A DNA stretch of 64,000 bases from Coprinellus micaceus (GCA_951394405.1 OX596341.1:1426001-1490000), one strand, 5' to 3'. Shown: positions 22,679 through 34,655, counted from the stretch's first letter. The notes: generated from the sequence alone by a model not told the origin. Numbers and translations: made by a program.

Positions 22679-25210
22679 ATGGACGCAAAATTGGGGGAAT
22701 CTAGCATCGACGTAAGTCATGGATCCCTACCCGAAAAGCCAGAGCCCGCAGGCGGTGTCAAAGCTCTCTGGCGCGAGAAGCATGTCATGTCGTTGGCTCT
22801 CTGTAAGTGCAGGAGACTCGACCACGCTCTTTGGCTAACAGGTTCCCTATGTTTCCAGTTAGCAATCTTGGCGGATTCCTCTATGGATGTAAGTGGCTAG
22901 TAAGATTGCTCGTTTGAAGCTTTGAAGGACGAACGACGACGGCCCAATTCATAGATAACCTCGGTAGGCTTACTTCTGTGGCTGGTGGCGTACAGTCGAC
23001 TGACCATTTTGCAAGGCGTGTTCAGTGGCATTCTTGTCATGTCCAATTTCGAGCGCAACTTCCCTTCTATAACCACCGACAGCGTGACGATGAAGGGACT
23101 GGTCAGCTCTGTACGTACTAATCACTACGACCCTCCCGGATCGAACAAGCTAACCTTCTCATATGACAGATTATACATCTCGGCGCATGGTTGGGAAGTT
23201 AGTCTGACGTTTTCTCCCACTGTCGGAAGAACACCTCACTAACCCACCTCCAGCGATTCAGAACGGCTGGTCGTCTGAGAAGTTCGGCAGAAAGCAAAGC
23301 ATTTCGCTCGCCTGTGCATTCGCCATCCTTGGAGCGGCCCTCCAAACCGGTGCAAGGAATCCTGCGTTCTTCTACGTCGGGTATGTCAAGTCTGGCCTCA
23401 ACGTCATTTGCGGCTCGTTTATCCACGTTTCCACAGACGCTTCTTTACGGGTGTTGGTGTGGGTGCCCTGTCTGTCGGGGTTCCTTTGTACAACACAGGT
23501 GCGTTGTCCCGGTCCGAGGCGTTGGAAGAAGCCCAAATTTAGTTGCGATACAGAAATCTCCCCAAGCCGTATCCGTGGAGGACTTGGAAGTTTGTTCCAA
23601 CTCTCAGTCGAGTTCGGAACGTTTGTCGCGTTTTGGATGTGAGTCCTTCCCCTCCCATGGCTAATCAGGATAAATGGTACTGATTCGAATCTCGTAGTGA
23701 CTTTGGCTGCAACTAGTGAGAAACTCAATCCGTTCGGAAGTCAGTCTAACATCCTGACGTCTTGATTAGCATTGGGGGGATAGCAGAGGGTCAAACTGAA
23801 GCTGCGTGGCGCATCCCTGTTAGTGTTCTCATCTTCATTTCGTTTATGCTTCAACCTGAAGTCCACTTTCAGATGGCGATCCAGCTCATTCCCGCCATTA
23901 TCTTGGCAGTTGGTATCCTGTTCGTTCCGGAATCTCCCAGATGGCTGGTCAGCAGAAACCGAGACGAAGCCGCGCGCCGTGCTCTCGTTTCCCTCCGCCA
24001 ACGACCGGAGGACTCGAAGGAAGTCCAGATGGAGTACCTGCAAATTCTCGGAGAGCACAAATTCCAGCAAGAGCTTGCCCATCTCGAGAAGGACTCCGAA
24101 TCCGATGGCTCCCTTTCGAGTGCGTGGAACCAATGGACCTACCTTTTCCGATCCGCGGCGAACCGCAAGCGCGTTATGGTTGGCGTTGCTCTCATGTTCT
24201 TCCAGTACGTTTATCGATGGAGTGGTCACTTCGCCGACCATCACGGCTAACAACGTCGTTCACAGACAATGGAATGGTATGAACGGTATCCTCTTCTACG
24301 CCCCCACGATTTTCCAGGGGCTGGGCCTGTCAGGGACAACCGTGTCCCTTTTGGCTACTGGTGTTGTCGGTGCGGTCATGCTCATCGCAACGCTCCCCAC
24401 TGTCCTCTTCCTGGATCGTGAGTTAACCCACCCTATGTTACGCCTGCCTTCCCACTAATATTCTTTCAGGTGTCGGCAGAAAACCCGTACTTATCTTCGG
24501 CGCGTTGGCCATGGTGAGGACTTAAATAATCACCCGACCGACCTAGACTGACACAAATTGCAGGGTGTTTGCCACGCCGTTATTGCAGGCCTGAGCGGGA
24601 AGTACGAGAATTCTTGGGACAGTCACAAAGCCGCTGGCTGGGTTGCCTGTGTCTTCGTTTGGATTTTCTCAGCCGCGTTCGCGATGAGTCTTGGACCCGT
24701 AACTTGGGTCATTGCAGCTGGTACGCACTCATCGCCATTCTTATTCGGAACTCCCGCTCAATATCATGTACTTTAGAAATCTTCCCTATGCGCGCGAGGA
24801 GCAAAGGGCTGGCGATCGCCGGGTCGAGCAGCTGGTTGAACGCTTTCGCCGTTAGCATGGCCACTCCGCCGATGCTCGAAAGCCTGAAATTCGGCACATA
24901 TATCTTGTGAGTACAACTTACCACCCTGACGGCTGTCTCCGTCTGACGCCCTCGATAGCTTCGGCGCCTGGTGTATCGTCGCCGCTGCCTTCTGCGTCTT
25001 CATTCCGGAGACTGCAGGACGCTCACTAGAGGTATGTAACACGGTTCACCCTTCTCGATGCCGACCTCTGGCTAACGTCGACCGCCTTTTCCATAGGATA
25101 TGGACGCCGCGTTTGGAGACACGAGCAGGACGTCAGCACAGGACCAAGAGCGCATGAACCGAATTAACCATGAAATTGGTTACGACAAGTACCAAGATAC
25201 GAAGTTTTGA
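22679..25210 (+). CDS. MFS sugar transporter (hexose-transporter type)
   Basis: Plasma-membrane sugar:H+ symporter or facilitator of the SP family with 12 expected membrane spans. Seventeen exons give 542 residues: 22679-22802, 22859-22888, 22955-22963, 23016-23110, 23170-23197, 23254-23380, 23437-23498, 23554-23638, 23698-23715, 23770-23818, 23873-24204, 24266-24417, 24470-24513, 24564-24720, 24777-24906, 24959-25031, 25097-25210. Family motifs: GGFLYGYNLGVFSG in TM1, EKFGRKQ after TM2, RFFTGVGVGALSVGVPLY, PSRIRG, the central PESPRWLVSRNRD, QQWNGMNGILFYAP in TM7, VGRKP, and IPETAGRSLED near the end. Exon 3 is just 9 bases. YDQG, usual in TM1, is here YNLG. Sugar specificity cannot be read. 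A gutted relative lies at 35.3-35.8 kb. Confidence 0.94.
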
Positions 25211-25776
25211 GGGAGAGGGGTTGCCGATTCATTAGATATAAAAGGGTCCCCTTTCTGCCTTTCCTACCGCCTACACCGCACACTCGGTTATCGTATTGTG
25301 CGCTTTACCCATTAATACCAAATTTTCGAAGACTAAATTCTGAATGACATTCACTCCTCAGCTCTGTCCCTTATTTATTGCGGTCCTTTGCCCCGAACAA
25401 TGTTCACTCTTGGTCTGGCTACCAGTTGGCAGTTGCAGGTCCTGGGCCTGGATTCCGGACTCCTTTTCAGGGGTACATCGAAGGTCCGCGCTTTAGAGGG
25501 CTAGACAGGAGCGTTGCAAGTCCGCTCCATTCCGAGGAGTCACGGTATGGTGGTCGGCTTCACATCACTCCCGTTGTCAGAATAAGCGCCCGTCCTCGCA
25601 GTTGTCATTGACACCTCACTCTCACCCTCGGCTAGCTTGCGGGCAGTTCGGGATAGGAAGGTAAATGTTGGACGAAGTACTACGAACGTATGGGTAATAC
25701 ATGGCTGCTATGTACGGCCACGCTCCTGAGGGTCATCACGAATCTTCGGTTTGTGGGTGGTATCTCCTTTACTTCC
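25211..25776. other. Convergent intergenic region
   Basis: About 570 bases between the stops of the sugar transporter (+) and the otubain gene (-). No coding signal; it should hold both 3' ends. Confidence 0.5.
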
Positions 25777-27047
25777 TCATTTGCTCTCAGCCTTAACAAG
25801 GATATCATAGTGGCCTGGTCTGTAGGATTCCGAGTTTAGTTAGTAGCATAGCCCTCATAGGTGCCTTCACATACCGATACAACACCGTGAGCGGTGTCTG
25901 ATCCTCGGGTCCGTCGCGGAACTGCACAAAGTCGACGTTATCCGCCTTCCTACCATCCAAATACGCGACGTCGAGGTTCAGTTTCAGTTCGCGACACAAC
26001 GCTGTCATTTGCATGTGGTCTATGGACGACGCCGAGGTCAAGCTGGGCGTCATAAAGATGAATCGGAGAGAACCCACCTGCTTCCACACCAACTGGATCT
26101 ACAAATCTGTTGCAGAAATTCTCAGCGTCAAGGGGCTCTCCAGTCTCGGGGTCGTAGAGGAAGCCATCGTAGGTCTCTGAGTTGATCTTGAGTTGGGCTC
26201 GCTAGATGGGGCGTATGAGTTACAGCACCAGATCATGGCTGGGGGAAACTCACGGTTGCCAAGCGCAGGAAGAACACGATATTCGGAGGGGTTGAAGCTA
26301 CATCGAGTGCTAAGATCCCATTGAAAAAATGTGCTGCCATGTGCCCTTACCGTCCTCAACATACGTAGTTTCTGAGCTCTTGGCCTGGAAGATTTCTAGC
26401 AACCTCTTCTCAGTGAGGAGCCGTCCTTGCGCATCGGGGACCGCAACGTTTCTAATTAGAGCCTCAAACACCTCGAAGGCATCATCGACGACGATAGCTT
26501 GAGCACCAGAGTTGATTATATCCTCCTTGGCTGAAGAGAGCAGAGACATGCTCATCCCAACCTTGGATTCGCGCTCGGCTAAGGGGCTTTGGATGAGTTG
26601 GTCGAGGTAGGCGAAGGCCACCGCTGTATGATGCTTGGGTGAGTTTTAAAGGAGAGAGAAGTCATTTCCCGCACTAACATCGATAAAAGCAGTCTCCATC
26701 GCCTGCAGGAGATCGTCAGATGCCTTCAAGGGTTGCAGTTGCGCAGGCACTTTACCTTTTGCCCTCCTGAAATGAGTGTACCCTTGCCTCACCAACCAGT
26801 CAATCTGGCTGAGGAATAACTGCGAGCCATTCTCGTACTCCTCTCGCAATGCTGACATTGGTGCTAGCTCAGACACAGGGACGACATCGGGGACGGATTC
26901 GTTGAGGAGTCTCTGCAGATCTCCTTAGCTCAACGGCCTGGGACCCCACTGATCGCGAGCTACCTGGTTCATGTCGTACATCTCGGAAACCGAGTAGTCC
27001 TTCAACTCCCTCTCTGTCGTCGTCGTCGTTTTCTGTTCCTCTGCCAT
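25777..27047 (-). CDS. OTUB1: Otubain-type deubiquitinase
   Basis: OTU cysteine protease cleaving (typically K48) ubiquitin chains; otubains can also bind and restrain charged E2 enzymes. Eight exons (27047-26964, 26912-26756, 26702-26679, 26623-26351, 26297-26254, 26201-26078, 26019-25875, 25819-25777) give 297 residues. The catalytic site is intact: D82 and C85 in GDGDCFYR and H287 in RPGHYDIL. Other otubain marks are NIVFFLRLAT, FCNRFVDPVG and HMQMTALCRELKLNLDVAYLDGR (shown here only as a landmark). A 24-base exon encodes exactly the DGDCFYR active-site loop. The first 218 bases upstream are shared with a divergent E2 gene. Confidence 0.95.
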
Positions 27048-27265
27048 GGGGGTATCGAGTGAGATGAGTGCAATCGGACTCGCGACTTCGTCATCGCGAT
27101 CTAGGAACTGGTTCCGGGGGGCTCGGCGCCGACGCTGTCGCGGTGGACCCGTTGGTCTCGGGTCCAAGGCCGCGCGGGACTCATTTAAGCGATCAATTGA
27201 GCCTGTTGTAGACCTGCACGGCTCTCTCTTCGACCACGACCATCGCACACCATCTGCCACACGAA
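27048..27265. promoter_or_regulatory. Bidirectional promoter otubain/E2
   Basis: Only 218 bases separate the start codons of the otubain (-) and the Ubc15-type E2 (+), so the two genes must share promoter space. No TATA box is evident. Confidence 0.6.
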
Positions 27266-28164
27266 ATGTCCAGATCCTCTACACATGCCCCTTCCAATAC
27301 TCTCTTGCTCAGGAGACAGCTTGCGGAGCTCACCAAGAAGCCCGTCGAAGGGTTTTCCGCAGGTAAGGGCTTCACGATGAATCGCCACAGGTTGCGCCCC
27401 GCTCATATCTGCGCTTTTGAAAGGTCTGGTGGACGAGAGCAACCTCTATGAGTGGGAGGTTATAATTATTGGGTGAGTCGTTTGCTACTCGTCGTTGAAA
27501 TCGTGAGTATTGACGTCCCAAAAGTCCCCCTGATACCCTCTAGTGAGTCTGACTATCTTCGGAACGATGGGTGATGGGCTGAACAGCACTTTAGTGAGGG
27601 AGGTTTCTTCAAGGCCCGGCTGTCTTTCCCGCCTGAGTTCCCTTTGCAACCCCCCAAGATGAAGTTCATCACACCGATGTGGCATCCCAACAGTAAGGGC
27701 CCCTTCACTTCACTTCATTGCCTGTGCTGAGTGAGCGTCGCAGTCTACGCCGATGGGACCGTTTGCATCTCCATTCTTGTGAGTCTGTCCCACACGCTTT
27801 CTGTGGCCCCAACACTGACAGTGGATCGTTCTAGCATGCGCCAGGCGAGGACCAGTATGGATACGAGGATGCCGGGGAGCGGTGGATGCCAGTGCACACC
27901 GTGGAGTCCATCGTGCGTGTTTAACACCTTCCCATGCGATGTGTACTCAAACAGTCAACAGCTCCTGAGTGTCATCTCCCTCTTGTCGTCCGAGAAGCCC
28001 AATCTCGACAGCCCTGCCAACGTTGATGCTGCCAAGGAGGTCCGGAATGAGTTCGACAGTGCGTACTTTCTGTCTCCCATGAAGCCAATCTTACGCCGTC
28101 CCCAGGCTACAAGAAGAAGGTTCGACGCCTGGTGCGCAGAAGCGCCGAGGAGAGTTACGACTGA
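27266..28164 (+). CDS. UBC15: Ubiquitin-conjugating enzyme E2, Ubc15/UBE2G1 type
   Basis: E2 charging ubiquitin on a cysteine for transfer with E3 ligases. Eight exons (27266-27362, 27424-27472, 27525-27542, 27595-27692, 27744-27778, 27835-27912, 27962-28058, 28106-28164) give 176 residues. Visible marks: LLRRQLAELTKKPVEGFSAG at the start, the YEWEVIIIGPPDTLYEGGFF strand region, PPKMKFITPMWHPN, catalytic Cys95 in GTVCISILH, and the acidic loop APGEDQYGYEDAGERW. The C-terminal helix is basic (KKKVRRLVRRS). It is distinct from the Ubc7-type E2 at 14.4 kb. One exon is 18 bases. It is divergent from the otubain gene and lies about 250 bases upstream of the Pol III gene. Confidence 0.95.
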
Positions 28165-28418
28165 AGCAGCCACACCATACCATCGTTTCCCCCTTACATC
28201 CTATTCATATCCATGTCGTCTCGCTTTAATATAAGATATTTGGACTCATCGATGCGCCTCTGGTCCTGTGCACACACCGACTCGGAAGTATCCTGTTCCG
28301 CGAGCTAATTTGCGTGATAGGGGTGAGTGCCAAATGGCGTTATCATCGCCTGACTAAGCCTCTCGCGCGATATCTGACTTGGGCTCAAAAGTTGACCGCG
28401 AAAGGTCATCTTCTGGTT

Positions 28419-31400
28419 ATGGTCCACGCAGACGAGGAGAACGAATGGGACCAGCTCAATAAACCCCAGTGGAAGGGTCTGGGGCTCTCAGATCCTGTGA
28501 AGACGGTCGAGGTAAGCCCTGTCGATCTCAGTGAGTTTCGAGGAACTCAGCACCCTTGGATCAGGACAAATGGCTCCTCCTACCCGCGTTCTTGAAGGTG
28601 AAAGGTCTTGTGAAGCAACACATCGACTCCTTCAACTACTTCGTCGACACCGACATCAAAAACATTGTCAAGGCGAATAACAAGGTCACCTCCGACGTCG
28701 ACCCACGCTTCTGGCTCAAGTATGTCGATATTAACGTTGGGTTTCCCGACCGCAATGAAATGGATGCCGTCGACAAGAGGGTCACTCCACACGAGTGTCG
28801 CCTGCGAGATACCACTTACGCCGCACCGATCATTGTGACTATCCAGTATACCAGGGGGAAGAACATCGTGCAGCGAAACGTGAACGTTGGGCGTTTACCA
28901 ATCATGCTGAGGAGCAACAAGTGTGCATTGACGGGGAAGAACGAGGCGGAGTTGGCGCGGATGAAGGAGTGTCCACTGGACCCTGGGGGATACTTCGTGG
29001 TGAAGGGGACGGAAAAGGTCATCTTGGTGCAGGAACAGTTGAGCAAGAACCGTATTATCGTTGAGACGGACTCGGTCAAAGGCGTTGTCCAGGCTTCATG
29101 TACTTCGTGCGTGGTCCGCTCATTCCATGCTATTCTATACTAACTAGCATATAGTTCCACCCACGGCGGTCTTAAATCCAAGACCTATGTTATCACGAAA
29201 AAGGGCAAGATCTTCCTCAGGCACAACTCGATTCATGAGGACGTCCCCATCTGTATCGCCCTCAAGGCTCTCGGTCTCCAGTCGGACAAGGAGATCTTGT
29301 TGCTCACCGCAGGAAACACGGAAGCGTACAAGATCGCTTTCTCTGCGAGCCTGGAAGACTCTGCTAAGCTCGGAGTCTTCACTCGGCACCAGGCCCTCGA
29401 GTACATTGGCTCAAGAGTCAAGGTCAACAGGAAAGTTATGGGACCGCGTCGGCCAGCCTGGGAGGAGGCTCTCGAAGCACTGGCTACCATCGTCTTGGCC
29501 CACGTCCCAGTGAAGGGATTGGACCTGCGAGCGAAGGCCATCTTCGTCGCAACCATGACCCGTCGAGTCTTGATGGCAGTTGACGACGAGAAGATGGTCG
29601 ACGACCGAGATTATGTCGGCAACAAGCGTCTTGAACTGTACGCCCTCCCTAACCTACTGTGCGTAGCTACTCAATTTCCCTTTTCAGTGCTGGTCAACTC
29701 CTTGCCCTCCTTTTCGAAGACCTCTTCAAGACCTATAACTCGAACCTCAAAATGGCAATCGACAAAGTCCTCAAGAAGCCTTCCCGGACGAGCGAGTTCG
29801 ATGCATACAACACCATGATGATGCAGGGCGATCACCTCACCTCTGGCTTTGTGCGTGCCATATCCACTGGGAACTGGTCTTTGAAGCGTTTCAAGATGGA
29901 GCGGGCGGGTGTGACCCACGTACTCAGTCGTCTCAGCTTCATCTCCGCTCTCGGTATGATGACCCGTATCTCGTCGCAGTTCGAGAAGACGAGGAAGGTC
30001 AGTGGACCCCGTGCGTTGCAGCCAAGTCAGTGGGGTGTGCTGTGTCCGAGTGATACTCCCGAAGGAGAGGCGTGTGGGTTGGTGAAGAACTTGGCACTCA
30101 TGACACATATTACAACCGACTTCGAGGAGGAGCCTATTATCCGGTTGGCGTTCATGTTGGGGGTTGAAGGTACGTCCATCGCTTACGCTCCTCCAGTCAA
30201 TCAAGTTTCTCACTTGCCGCCTAGATATCAGTTTGACCACTGGAACGGAAATCTATGGCCCGCATACATACGTCGTATATGTTAACGGTACCATCATCGG
30301 CGTTTGTCGCTCGCCACTACGATTTGTAACCCAGTTCCGCAAAGTTCGAAGAGCGGGAAGGGTGAACGAATTCGTCAGTGTGTACACCAACCACCATCAA
30401 CGAGCGGTCCACATAGCCTGCGATGGTGGCCGCATTTGCCGGCCAATGATCATCGTCGAGAACGGGCAGCCCAGAGTGAACTCTGACCACATTATTGTAA
30501 GTTTTTGCTGCTTTTCCCAAGAGCAGATGCTAACTGGTCTGCTAAACCCAACAGCAACTCAAGAAGGGCAATGTCACCTTCGACGACTTCCTCCGCAAAG
30601 GCCTCGTCGAATACCTCGACGTGAATGAAGAGAACGACGCCTTCATCGCACTTTACGAGTCCGACATCGAGGCCGCCACGACGCACCTCGAGATTGAACC
30701 CTTCACACTCCTCGGAGCCGTTGCCGGCCTCATCCCCTACCCCCACCACAACCAATCCCCTCGAAACACCTATCAATGCGCTATGGGCAAACAGGCTATC
30801 GGGGCAATTGGATATAACCAGTTCAATAGGATCGATACGCTCTTATATTTGAGCGTGTATCCCCAGCAGCCGATGGTAAAGACGAGGACTATCGAGTTGA
30901 TAGGGTACGATAAATTACCCGCTGGACAGAACGCTACGGTTGCGGTCATGAGTTACTCGGGGTATGATATTGAAGATGCCCTCATTCTTAACAAGGTGAG
31001 ACGAGGATTCCTTGGTTGACAGTACGGTGCGAGCTGACCTTTTTTGCAGGCCAGTCTGGATCGCGGCTACGGTCGGTGTCAGGTTCTGAGGAAGAACGCA
31101 ACACTCATTAGGAAATACCCCAACGGAACGTATGTCCCCTCAGCCTTCTGGCACAGGTAACCGTCCTGACCTTCTTGATCAGTTTCGACCGTTTAGCCGA
31201 CGCTCCTGTCGACGAGAACGGACAAGTTGCCAAACGCTACGACATCATCCAAGCCGACGGTCTCCCCGGGGTTGGCGAGCGCGTCGACCCCCAGGACGTC
31301 TACGTCAACAAGCAATCCCCCACCAACGCTACCGACAACACCTTCACTGGCCAAGCTGCCTCCGTCCCCTACAAGAACTCTCCACTGTCGTACAAGTCCC

Positions 31401-32433
31401 CAGTCTCGGGGATGATTGACAAGGTGTTGATCAGCGACACGGACAACGACCAAACGTTGATCAAGGTGCTAATCAGGCAGACGAGGAGGCCAGAGTTGGG
31501 AGACAAGTTCTCGTCGAGACACGGACAGAAGGGTGTCTGTGGGCTGATTGTGAACCAGGAGGATATGCCGTTTAATGACGACGGTATCAACCCTGGTAAG
31601 TCTGCCTACCCTAGACAAGGGAGAAGGCATCGCTAATCGTCCCAATAGACACAATCATGAACCCCCACGGTTTCCCCTCTCGTATGACCGTCGGCAAGAT
31701 GATTGAGCTATTAGCTGGAAAGGCGGGCGTCCTGTGCGGGAAGCTCCAGTACGGCACGGCGTTTGGTGGTTCAAAGGTTGAGGATATGAGCCGGATCCTG
31801 GTTGAGAAGGGGTTCAGCTACGCTGGAAAGGATATGCTTACCAGCGGTATCACTGGCGAACCTATGGAAGCATACGTCTACTTCGGCCCTATATACTATC
31901 AGGTTGGTCTTCTGCGGGGGCTACGAGGGAATCGATGTTGACTCTTGGTGTTTAGAAACTGAAGCACATGGTCATGGACAAGATGCACGCTCGAGCACGG
32001 TAAGCTTCCTCGTTATTCTGCTCGCAGTCCTGTCCTTTAACGCACCGCACAGAGGTCCTCGTGCAACACTCACTCGGCAGCCAACTGAGGGTCGATCCCG
32101 AGAGGGTGGTCTGCGTCTTGGAGAGATGGAACGCGACTGCCTGATCGGTTATGGTGCAACCCAGCTGCTGCTCGAGCGACTCATGATCTCGTCTGACAAG
32201 TTTGAAGTCGGGGCTTGTGAGAAGTGCGGCCTGTTGGGATACAACGGCTGGTGCACATACTGCAAGAGCTCGAAGAAAATGGCCACCTTGACGATTCCAT
32301 ATGCCGCGAAGCTGCTGTTCCAGGAGGTGAGTTTTATTTGCATAGCTCGCCGGGAAAGAGACGTTGACCGGTGTCTCCTATGTAGTTGATGGCGATGAAC
32401 ATTATCCCTCGTCTTGTGCTAGATGATGCGTGA
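28419..32433 (+). CDS. RPC2: RNA polymerase III second-largest subunit
   Basis: Forms one half of the Pol III active-site cleft, making tRNA, 5S and other small RNAs. Twelve exons (28419-28511, 28565-29106, 29155-29637, 29688-30169, 30225-30496, 30555-30995, 31050-31129, 31183-31595, 31649-31902, 31956-31999, 32053-32326, 32386-32433) give 1141 residues, the usual size. Landmarks in order: [128 protein letters not shown] and [22 protein letters not shown]-terminal zinc ribbon has four cysteines ([16 protein letters not shown]). The protein ends [11 protein letters not shown]. The start at 28419 gives a 31-residue leader like that of other RPC2 proteins. Confidence 0.97.
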
Positions 32434-33267
32434 AAAGTATAATCAAAATGTCGGAGAACGACTTGCCGACTTGTAATCTTATTTACCGACTCATTGTGTT
32501 CTGCTGCTGTCATGATTTTTTTTCACGATCCGAGACAACTCGTCATGAACACACATTATTTACTCTGTATCACTACCGCATATCGCTAGAATGAAGCTGT
32601 CGATTATATCAAGGTTCCGGGCTCAGGCCTGAGGATCCACGCGATTGGGCCATCGTAAAAATCGAGTATATACCAAAAGAGTGGGAAAGGGATGGTACGT
32701 AGTAGAGTAAAAGAGTCGGATCGCGAGCAAAAGAGTGGGATGGAGCAAAAGAGTAGGATCGAGCGCGCCGGCTGGCGGCGTGGGTCCTCCCAAAGGGGAA
32801 GGCGACGCCGGACCCTGACCAAGGCTGTGATAGGCCGCGTGCTTTCTCTCCAACCAACCGCATTGACCACTGGTCATTGGGTGCGACGCGCGCCTATTCA
32901 ACTATTAGCCATTTTGTATAGGCCCAATGAATTCTGCTTTACCACTTGCACATCCTCGCTTTGAACCGTCGGACCACGTCGTGATGGGGCGGCCCTAAAC
33001 TGCCTCTCTGCGTTTTTCCCGACGGCGACCACCTCCACTCCCTCAACACACCCCCGAGCAACAGCGGCCCACCGATGTTAGGGGAAGGGTCACTGTCTGA
33101 TTCCCAGGGAGAGCCGGAGGTGTTCTGGAGGGTCAATGTGCGAGACGCAAAGTTCTTTCGCTCCTTGGTCAGTACTGGTGTCATTTTTGGGGCCTTGTTG
33201 CGTGTGTTGACCCAGAGTATATGGATTTCAAGGCATACCCGCCGGCCGTCGCAAACAGTGGACACAG
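32434..33267. other. Start of the accessory, repeat-bearing gap
   Basis: Non-coding by all signs. It holds the RPC2 3' end and, from 32665, an AAAAGAGT-type repeat array listed separately. The remainder up to the transposon target site has no recognisable gene. Confidence 0.5.
32665..32765 (+). repeat. AAAAGAGTrGGAT repeat array, left copy
   Basis: Four imperfect units of (GAGC)AAAAGAGTnGGATn, spaced about 18 bases, follow a GGGATGGTACGTAGTAGAGT segment. A diverged copy of the whole ~75-base block lies inverted at about 35215-35315. Origin unknown; it may be the end of a transposable element. Confidence 0.65.
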
Positions 33268-33275
33268 CCCCTACT
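33268..33275. repeat. 8-base target-site duplication, left
   Basis: CCCCTACT directly precedes the left terminal inverted repeat of the hAT-like element and is repeated exactly at 34648-34655. Confidence 0.85.
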
Positions 33276-34647
33276 AGGACCCCCAGATATCCCGACCTAT
33301 GTCCCATTTTCATGCGACGAAAATGGGGCCAAAAATCCGCACACCTTCGATTTTTGTGCGGACGTTCGGTCCAAAAATGCGGAGGAGGCCCGATTTTTAT
33401 GCACCAAAATGGACTTCGTCCAGGGCGATGTCGTATTTTTATGCGGACGGAAGCCAGCTGGCCGGAGGTCGAGCCAGAGGGAAAGTGGTAGGTGTTGGGA
33501 CATGATGTGACTTCCTTTGGCCCAGCTCCTGGTCTCTGTCAGCGGGCGGGGGGTGGGAGGGGTAAGGTATCTCTGAATCGCGGCAAACTTGAGGGTGAGG
33601 GAGCGGAGGAGTGCTCTACCGAGACCTGCTTTGGGTACCGGTACCAGTAATTGATGGGAGCGTGCTTCCACTTCAATTTGCTCTCAACCGCCGTGTTGCT
33701 GACTTCGCCTGTGATAGTATTACGCACCTTACGTCTCAGTCTCACTTATTTCGTTACCCTCTCCCTTGAATTCCACAAAACTGGTGCTATGCGACGAAAT
33801 GCGCCGTCTCGGAGGTACGATCGGGCATGCGACTACTATTGATGACATAGTGTTGCAAAATCTTTGCAAAATAACTGATCGTGAAAGAACAACGAAGGGC
33901 GGACCTTTCAAAGTTTGTGTAAGTGTTAACGTACATATGAGCTAGCGTTCTGTGAAATTTCAGGAAAATCCGGGGAGGTGTCGTTCTGCCAGAGACGTTC
34001 CGGGAGAGAGGTGCAAAAGTCATGGTGTTGCAAAAATGTGACGAACGGCATCGGCGGCAGTCACACTCCAACAGCAGGCCAGCGTTACGACGTGGGACGC
34101 GATTTCGCCGATTTCCCTGTCGGAGTTGGAAATTTCGCTCAAACGATTCCGCTCATCCCGTCACGCAGCGACTCCTCCACCTATCCTGGAGTCCTCCCAT
34201 CGCTGATACCTACTATAAGTGGTGTAATACGTTGTGTAACATGTTTTAAATACCCTGAGCCCTTTTTTACCACCCCTACCCTCCTATGGAGAGCTCATGG
34301 TTGGTTTTGCAAACGGAGTTCACCAAATTTGCGTTGAATTTGGCACAGATAACAAAGTCCTGAGCTCAGGAGTAGTCCGATTTCTGTAAACTCTTCACTA
34401 GCGTACTCAGAACGCAAATTCATGAACTTTGGTATAATTTAGATGACCAGAATCGGAGAACTGGTCCCCTCAGACCGGCTTTTGCAACACTATGACCTTT
34501 TGCATCACTATGTCATCAATAGTAAGTTGAGCGAAAATCGGAGGTCCCGATTTTTATGCGGACAAAGTGTGCCGAAAATCGGGCGACGAAAATGGCCCAT
34601 TTTGGCCATTTTCAAATCGGACATAGCTAGGCATATCTGGGGGTCCT
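33276..34647. mobile_element. Non-autonomous hAT-like DNA transposon, 1372 bp
   Basis: The element begins AGGACCCCCAGATAT and ends with its exact reverse complement ATATCTGGGGGTCCT, and is flanked by a perfect 8-base duplication, CCCCTACT. An 8-base duplication is the mark of the hAT superfamily (P elements also give 8). Inverted similarity continues imperfectly further inward (CTATGTCC, then ATTTT- and AATGGGGCC-like blocks). Subterminal GATTTTTrTGCGGAC motifs recur at both ends, as hAT transposase-binding sites often do. No open frame resembles a transposase, so it must have been moved in trans. The exact duplication suggests fairly recent insertion. Confidence 0.82.
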
Positions 34648-34655
34648 CCCCTACT
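34648..34655. repeat. 8-base target-site duplication, right
   Basis: CCCCTACT directly follows the right terminal inverted repeat and matches 33268-33275 exactly. Confidence 0.85.

Noticed and set aside
32665..32765. Possible CRISPR-like array (spaced AAAAGAGT units)
   Set aside because: Units are about 18 bases with 4-5 base gaps, the genome is eukaryotic, and there are no cas genes; it is a short tandem repeat.
33276..34647. Transposase gene inside the hAT-like element
   Set aside because: Only short open frames, no hAT catalytic or dimerisation motif in any of the six frames.
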